Below are positions 5,882 to 9,852 of a stretch of DNA of 9,852 nucleotides, piece after piece. Under the pieces are notes generated by a model. That model saw nothing but the letters and a program-made list of their open reading frames with translations. It did not search any database and was not told the DNA's origin. Within the stretch, counting starts at the first letter, position 1. Each line of letters starts with the position of its first letter. Source of the DNA: Solirubrobacteraceae bacterium (GTDB lineage Bacteria; Actinomycetota; Thermoleophilia; Solirubrobacterales; Solirubrobacteraceae); assembly GCA_030447005.1 (NCBI GenBank), contig JAUJME010000046.1, positions 1 through 9,852 of the forward strand, read 5' to 3'. The translations under genes were made by a program, and so were the position numbers.

Positions 5882-6676
5882 CTAGGCCGCCGCCCGCTCC
5901 TGACCTGCCGCCGCCGCCGCGCGCCGCAGCTCGCGCACCCGCCGGACGGCGCCCTTGCGCCCCAGCGAGTCCAGGCCGGCGTAGAGGCCGCGGATCTGCG
6001 CGTAGATGTCGTTGGCGACCGCCTGCTGCTGGTCGCGCGTCGGCTCCTCCACGGGCTCCCAGCGCAGGGGGTCGCCGAACTGGATCGTCACCTTGGGGAA
6101 CTGGAGGCGCTTCCAGTTGCGCACGCGCGAGGAGCCGTGGATGGCGACCGGCACGACCGTCGCGCCCGACTCGAGCGCGAGCTTGCCGATGCCGCGCTTG
6201 GGCTGCTCGGCGAGCTTGCCCGTCCGCGAGCGGCCGCCCTCGCAGTACATCGCCACGCAGCCCCCGCGCCCGAGCACGGAGCGGGCGGTGATGAACGCGT
6301 CGTCGTCGGCGTGGCCGCGGCGGACCGGGAAGACGCCGCCGTGCGTGTAGATCCACTGCAGCGGCGGGCTGAAGAGCTGGGACTTGGCCATGAAGCGGAC
6401 CTTGCGCCGGATGGAGCAGCCCAGGAAGAAGTGGTCCATGAACGAGAAGTGGTTCGGCGCGAGGATGACGGGGCCGCTGCCGGGGACCTTCTCCGAGGAG
6501 ATCCCGCGCGCCCGGAAGAACAGGAAGGCGTAGAGCGACGTGCAGAGGCGGACGAGCTCGTAGACCCAGTCGGGATCCCGCGTCCGCGACCGCTCGTGGA
6601 AGCGGTCGAAGTACTCCTTGGGGCGCGGGTCCTTGTAGACCTGCTCCTTCATCTTGACCAGATCGGGTTCGGTCAT
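5882..6676 (-). CDS. plsC: PlsC-type lysophospholipid acyltransferase
   Basis: The 264-residue product belongs to the 1-acyl-glycerol-3-phosphate acyltransferase family, which acylates lysophosphatidic acid on the inner membrane face. The catalytic HX4D motif is NHFSFMD (His76, Asp81). The glycerophosphate-binding EGGRS lies at 146-150, GGVFPVRR at 113-120 and VPVAIHG at 175-181; all four family blocks are present in order. A hydrophobic stretch at about 41-54 could anchor it to the membrane. I chose ATG 6676 because it overlaps the TGA of a 15-codon micro-ORF as ATGA, and because longer in-frame starts would lie inside glpK. The tail is Ala/Arg-rich. Pairing with glpK suggests that glycerol-derived glycerol-3-phosphate is fed to lipid synthesis. 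Actinobacteria carry many paralogues of this family, so the acceptor is not certain. Confidence 0.9.
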   Translation of the reverse strand: MTEPDLVKMKEQVYKDPRPKEYFDRFHERSRTRDPDWVYELVRLCTSLYAFLFFRARGISSEKVPGSGPVILAPNHFSFMDHFFLGCSIRRKVRFMAKSQLFSPPLQWIYTHGGVFPVRRGHADDDAFITARSVLGRGGCVAMYCEGGRSRTGKLAEQPKRGIGKLALESGATVVPVAIHGSSRVRNWKRLQFPKVTIQFGDPLRWEPVEEPTRDQQQAVANDIYAQIRGLYAGLDSLGRKGAVRRVRELRRAAAAAGQERAAA

Positions 6677-6720
6677 CGCGGCGTCTCGTGCTCCTGGTTG
6701 GTCATCCCTCGGACGTTCAT
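6673..6720 (-). CDS. 15-codon micro-ORF bridging glpK and the acyltransferase
   Basis: Read on the minus strand, ATG 6720 overlaps the last base of the glpK TAA (TAATG). The frame runs 15 codons, MNVRGMTNQEHETPR, and its TGA at 6675-6673 overlaps the ATG of the acyltransferase gene (ATGA). It fills the whole glpK-plsC gap with no untranslated base. Terminating glpK ribosomes could restart here and then deliver themselves to plsC. An internal ATG gives a 10-codon version, and AGGAG lies inside the frame, 13 bases before the plsC ATG. It may be a translational coupler with no function for the peptide, or chance. Confidence 0.3.
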   Translation of the reverse strand: MNVRGMTNQEHETPR

Positions 6721-8198
6721 TACCCCGCAGCCCAGCCTTGGGCACGCTCGAGTGCGCCATGCCAACGCGCCAGCAACGCGGCGGCCTCGTCGGGGCCCAT
6801 CGACGGCTCGTAGCGCGCCTTCTCCCCGCCGAGCCGGGCAACCCCGTCGAGGGTGAGCAGGCCGGCGCCGACCCCCGCCAGCAGCGCCGCGCCGAGCGCC
6901 GTCGTCTCGGCCACCTCGGGCACGGCGACCGGCACGCCGAGGACGTCGGCCTGGAACTGCATCAGCCAGCGGTTGACCGTCGCGCCGCCGTCGGCGCGCA
7001 GCTCCTCGAGCGGCCGCCCGCTCGCGCGCTCCATCGCGCGGACGGCGTCGACGGTCTGGTAGGCCATCGCCTCCAGCGCGGCGCGCGCGAGGTGCGCGCG
7101 GCCCGTGCCGCGGGTGAGGCCGATGATGAGCCCGCGAGCGTAGGGATCCCAGTGCGGTGAGCCGAGGCCGGTGAGCGCGGGGACGAAGTAGACGCCGTCG
7201 TTGGCGTCGAGCGAGCCGGCGAGCGCCTCGGTCTCGGCGGCGGCCCCGACGATCCCCAGCCCGTCGCGCAGCCACTGGACCGCCGCGCCCGTCACGAAGA
7301 TCGCCGCCTCGAGCGCGTAGGTCGTCTGGAGGCCGATCTGCCAGCCGACCGTCGCGAGCAGCCCCTCGGGCGCGCGCGGGACGCTCGTCCCCGCGTTGAC
7401 GAGCACGAACGAGCCGGTGCCGTAGGTGTTCTTGCCGAGCCCCGGCTCGAGGCAGCGCTGGCCGAAGAGCGCCGCCTGCTGGTCGCCGGCGACGCCGGAG
7501 ACGGGCACCGCGTGGCCGAAGAAGTCCTCCGCCCGGGTGCGCCCGAGCTCGCCGCAGGAGGGGCGGACCGCCGGCAGCGCGCGCTCGGGCACGCCGAACA
7601 GGCCGCAGAGCTCGGGATCCCAGCGGCCCGAGGCGATGTCGAGCAGCAGCGTGCGCGAGGCGTTGGTCGCGTCGGTGACGTGCTCGCCGCAGAGCTTGTA
7701 GAGCAGCCACGCGTCGACCGTCCCGAACACCGCCCGTCCGTCGCGCGCCCGCTGGGCGAGCCCGTCGACGTTGCGCAGCAGCCACTCGATCTTCGTGGCG
7801 GAGAAGTAGGGGTCGAGCACGAGACCGGTGCGGACGCGGATCGTCGCCTCCTCGCCCGCGGCGCGCAGCTCGTCGCAGCGAGCGGCGGTCCGGCGGTCCT
7901 GCCACACGAGCGCGCGGTGCAGCGGCTCGCCCGTGGCGGGATCCCAGACCACCACTGTCTCGCGCTGGTTGGTGATCCCGACCGCCTCGAGCTCGCCTGG
8001 CCGCAGCCCGGCGTCCTCGAGCGCCTCCCCGGCGACGGCGTGGGTGACCTCCCAGATCTCCGTCGCGTCGTGCTCGACCCACCCGGGCCGGGGGAAGTGC
8101 TGGCCGAACTCGCGGTAGGCGCGGCCGACCGGCTCGCCGTCGAGGTCGAAGACCAGGCAGGTGGTCCCGGTGGTGCCCTGGTCGATGGCGAGCAGCAT
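6720..8198 (-). CDS. glpK: Glycerol kinase
   Basis: The 492-residue FGGY-family kinase converts glycerol and ATP to sn-glycerol-3-phosphate in the cytoplasm. The phosphate-binding loop IDQGTTGTT is at residues 5-13. The glycerol-site Arg79-Glu80 lies in NQRET, followed by WQDRRT (99-104), and the catalytic Asp239 lies in GDQQAALFG (counterpart of Asp245 in E. coli). Nucleotide-binding parts follow: KNTYGTGSF (256-264), PALTGLGSPHWDP (340-352) and DGGATVN (403-409). Length is close to the E. coli enzyme. ATG 8198 gives the complete N-terminal strand. The stop overlaps a micro-ORF that leads into the acyltransferase gene, so the pair is one operon. No glpF or glpD is in the window. Nothing is missing from the active site; specificity for glycerol within the FGGY family is well supported. 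Confidence 0.96.
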   Translation of the reverse strand: MLLAIDQGTTGTTCLVFDLDGEPVGRAYREFGQHFPRPGWVEHDATEIWEVTHAVAGEALEDAGLRPGELEAVGITNQRETVVVWDPATGEPLHRALVWQDRRTAARCDELRAAGEEATIRVRTGLVLDPYFSATKIEWLLRNVDGLAQRARDGRAVFGTVDAWLLYKLCGEHVTDATNASRTLLLDIASGRWDPELCGLFGVPERALPAVRPSCGELGRTRAEDFFGHAVPVSGVAGDQQAALFGQRCLEPGLGKNTYGTGSFVLVNAGTSVPRAPEGLLATVGWQIGLQTTYALEAAIFVTGAAVQWLRDGLGIVGAAAETEALAGSLDANDGVYFVPALTGLGSPHWDPYARGLIIGLTRGTGRAHLARAALEAMAYQTVDAVRAMERASGRPLEELRADGGATVNRWLMQFQADVLGVPVAVPEVAETTALGAALLAGVGAGLLTLDGVARLGGEKARYEPSMGPDEAAALLARWHGALERAQGWAAG

Positions 8199-8209
8199 CG
8201 CGGGCCGGG

Positions 8210-8215
8210 AGCCTA
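8210..8215 (-). promoter_or_regulatory. Candidate -10 hexamer TAGGCT for glpK
   Basis: On the minus strand TAGGCT (TANNNT form) ends 11 bases before the glpK ATG, so any 5' leader would be only a few bases. It lies in the eight-base loop of a small inverted repeat, GCCGGG (8204-8209) and CCCGGC (8218-8223), which could be an operator. In DNA this GC-rich, a 6-bp GC palindrome is weak evidence. Confidence 0.25.
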
Positions 8216-8229
8216 CCCCCGGCGAGCAA

Positions 8230-8235
8230 TAGACT
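8230..8235 (+). promoter_or_regulatory. Candidate -10 hexamer TAGACT for nhaA
   Basis: TAGACT (TANNNT form) ends nine bases before the nhaA GTG at 8245, so transcription would start at or beside the start codon. Its TAG is also the in-frame stop that limits how far upstream nhaA can begin. The hexamer touches a 17-bp imperfect palindrome at 8235-8251. Confidence 0.35.
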
Positions 8236-8251
8236 CGGTACGGCGTGCCGA
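8235..8251. promoter_or_regulatory. 17-bp imperfect palindrome over the nhaA start
   Basis: TCGGTACGGCGTGCCGA pairs at seven of its eight arm positions around a central base; only the T/G pair (8239/8247) fails. It covers the end of the candidate -10 and the GTG start, so a bound repressor would cover the expected transcript start. It could equally be a chance GC palindrome. Confidence 0.3.
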
Positions 8252-9852
8252 CCGGTCAGACCGAGCTGCCCCGCGGCGAACGCCGCGTGCAGGAGTTCCT
8301 GCGCACGGAGTCCGGCAGCGCCTCCCTCCTGCTCGCCGCCACGCTGCTCGCCCTCGCGTGGGCCAACTCCCCGCTGGCGGGCGCCTACGACGACCTGTGG
8401 AGCGCCGAGCTGAGCGTCGCGGTGGCCGGGGCGGAGATCCGCGAGGACCTGCGCCACTGGGTCAACGACGGGCTGATGGTGTTCTTCTTCTTCGTCGTCG
8501 GCCTCGAGATCCGCCGCGAGCTCGCGATGGGGGAGCTGACCGACCGGGCGCGCGCCGCCGTCCCGGCGCTCGCGGCGGTCGGCGGCATGGTGGTGCCCGC
8601 GGCGCTCTACCTCGCGCTCAACGCGGGCGGCGAGGGCGCGCGCGGCTGGGGCATCGTGATGGCGACGGACATCGCCTTCGTGGTCGGGCTGCTCGCCCTG
8701 CTGGGGCCGACGACGCCCCCGGCGCTGCGGGTCTTCCTGCTCACGCTGGCGATCGTCGACGACATCGGCGCCATCGCGGTGATCGCGATCTTCTACTCCG
8801 ACGGGGTCGAGCCGCTGGCGCTGGCCGCGGCGGTCGGCCTCGCCCCGCTGGTCTTCGTGGTCAACCGGGTGCGGATCTGGCGCGGGCCAGCGTACTTCGT
8901 GGCGGGGCTCGCGCTGTGGATCGCGATGGAGAAGTCCGGCGTGCACCCGACGATCGCCGGCGTGGTGCTCGGGATCGCCACCGCGGTCTTCCCGCCCAGC
9001 CGCGGCGACGTCGAGCGCGCCGCCCGCCTGGGCCGCTCCTTCCGCCAGGCGCCGACGCCGGCGCTCGCCCGCGCCGCCTCGCTCTCGGTGGCCGACTCCG
9101 TCTCGCCCAACGAGCGCCTCCAGTCGCTGCTGCACCCGTGGACGAGCTACGTCGTCGTCCCGATCTTCGCCCTGGCCAACGCCGGGGTGGCGATCGACGG
9201 CGACGCGCTGCGCGCCGCGGCCGGCTCGGCGGTCACCGCCGGCGTCCTGCTCGGGCTGGTCGGCGGCAAGCTGCTCGGGATCACGGCGTTCACCGCACTC
9301 GCCGTGCGGGTGGGGCGCGGGCGGCTGCCCGAGGGGGTCGGCCCCGCGCAGGTGACGGGCGGCGCCGCGCTCGCCGGCATCGGCTTCACGGTCTCGCTCT
9401 TCGTCGCCGACCTGGCCTTCGAGGACCCGGGGCTCAAGGAGGAGGCCAAGCTGGGCGTGCTCGCCGCCTCGCTGCTCGCCGCGCTGGTCGCGGCCGCGAT
9501 CTTCCGGCTGGCCGCCCGCGGGACGGACGCCGCGGGCGCGACGGCGCCCATCCGGCTCGACCGGCCGGTCGACCCCGACGTCGACCACGTCCGCGGCGAC
9601 CCGGGCGCGCCGCTGACCCTGGTGGAGTTCGGCGACTACGAGTGCCCGTTCTGCGGGCGCGCGACCGACGTGGTCGACGACCTGTTCGAGCGCTTCGGCA
9701 GCGAGCTGCGCTACGTCTTCCGCCACGTCCCCAACGAGGAGCGCCACCCCAACGCCGCCCTCGCCGCCGAGGCGGCCGAGGCGGCGAGCGCCCAGGGGCG
9801 CTTCTGGGAGATGCACGACCGGCTCTTCGAGCGCCAGGACGAGCTGGGGCTC
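8245..9852 (+). CDS. nhaA: NhaA Na+/H+ antiporter with C-terminal DsbA-like domain (partial)
   Basis: The gene runs off the right edge; 536 codons are present. Residues about 15-430 are a complete NhaA, the inner-membrane antiporter that exports Na+ in exchange for H+. Its family residues are in place: ATDIAFVVG with Asp142, AIVDDIGAI with Asp172-Asp173 (the E. coli ion-site pair 163/164), and GGKLLGI with Lys342 (counterpart of Lys300). FFFFVVGLEIRREL is also typical. After an Ala/Arg/Asp linker (about 431-447) comes a thioredoxin-fold domain with VEFGDYECPFCG; its CPFC active site is C467/C470. Fusions of this kind are annotated in other Actinobacteria. In E. coli NhaA the C-terminus is cytoplasmic, which would place the domain inside the cell. 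GTG 8245 is the first start after an in-frame TAG at 8230. It is divergent from glpK across 46 bp. Confidence 0.93.
   Translation, partial: MPTGQTELPRGERRVQEFLRTESGSASLLLAATLLALAWANSPLAGAYDDLWSAELSVAVAGAEIREDLRHWVNDGLMVFFFFVVGLEIRRELAMGELTDRARAAVPALAAVGGMVVPAALYLALNAGGEGARGWGIVMATDIAFVVGLLALLGPTTPPALRVFLLTLAIVDDIGAIAVIAIFYSDGVEPLALAAAVGLAPLVFVVNRVRIWRGPAYFVAGLALWIAMEKSGVHPTIAGVVLGIATAVFPPSRGDVERAARLGRSFRQAPTPALARAASLSVADSVSPNERLQSLLHPWTSYVVVPIFALANAGVAIDGDALRAAAGSAVTAGVLLGLVGGKLLGITAFTALAVRVGRGRLPEGVGPAQVTGGAALAGIGFTVSLFVADLAFEDPGLKEEAKLGVLAASLLAALVAAAIFRLAARGTDAAGATAPIRLDRPVDPDVDHVRGDPGAPLTLVEFGDYECPFCGRATDVVDDLFERFGSELRYVFRHVPNEERHPNAALAAEAAEAASAQGRFWEMHDRLFERQDELGL

Noticed and set aside
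6673..9816. A 1047-codon minus-strand open frame across nhaA and glpK
   Set aside because: It is Arg/Gly/His-rich with no domain pattern. It lies antisense to a clear nhaA and out of frame with glpK. Only its last 15 codons, between glpK and plsC, were kept as a possible micro-ORF.

Overview
The window is very GC-rich, with codons ending almost only in G or C and several GTG starts. It looks like Actinomycetota. The secreted protein with a propeller and Asp/Gly-rich RTX repeats ending in Cys-Gly-x-Gly-x-Asp caps, together with a NhaA fused to a thioredoxin-like domain, suggests the Thermoleophilia/Solirubrobacterales side of the phylum. That placement is an inference from composition and protein style.

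Layout. Bases 1-152 have no confidently assigned gene. They hold a perfect 13-bp inverted repeat, a 9-bp direct repeat and a promoter-like hexamer ahead of a GNAT acetyltransferase (153-608). A small cupin follows on the same strand (620-994). Tail to tail with the cupin is a short SDR-like protein on the minus strand (1002-1547) that lacks the SDR catalytic residues. Divergent from it is a plus-strand run of three genes: a secreted beta-propeller/RTX calcium-binding protein (1612-3918), a secreted S1 serine protease (3938-4696) and an Eis-like acetyltransferase (4702-5877). Tail to tail with the last of these is a minus-strand pair, glycerol kinase glpK (6720-8198) and a PlsC-type acyltransferase (5882-6676). 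A 15-codon micro-ORF overlaps the stop of glpK and the start of the acyltransferase gene. Divergent from glpK is nhaA fused to a DsbA-like domain (8245 to beyond the right edge).

How the genes relate. glpK and the acyltransferase make biochemical sense together: glycerol to glycerol-3-phosphate, then acylation towards membrane lipids. The RTX protein and the protease both carry Sec signal peptides and are probably exported together; a functional link between them is a guess from adjacency. The remaining genes are ordinary accessory or housekeeping genes.

The most notable non-gene signals are these. TANNNT -10-like hexamers lie 7-11 bases before the start codon of several first-in-operon genes, pointing to leaderless or near-leaderless transcripts. 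Two tiny ORFs overlap the starts of downstream genes through the same 10-mer, CGCGATGACC. I see no mobile element, CRISPR array, tRNA or rRNA.
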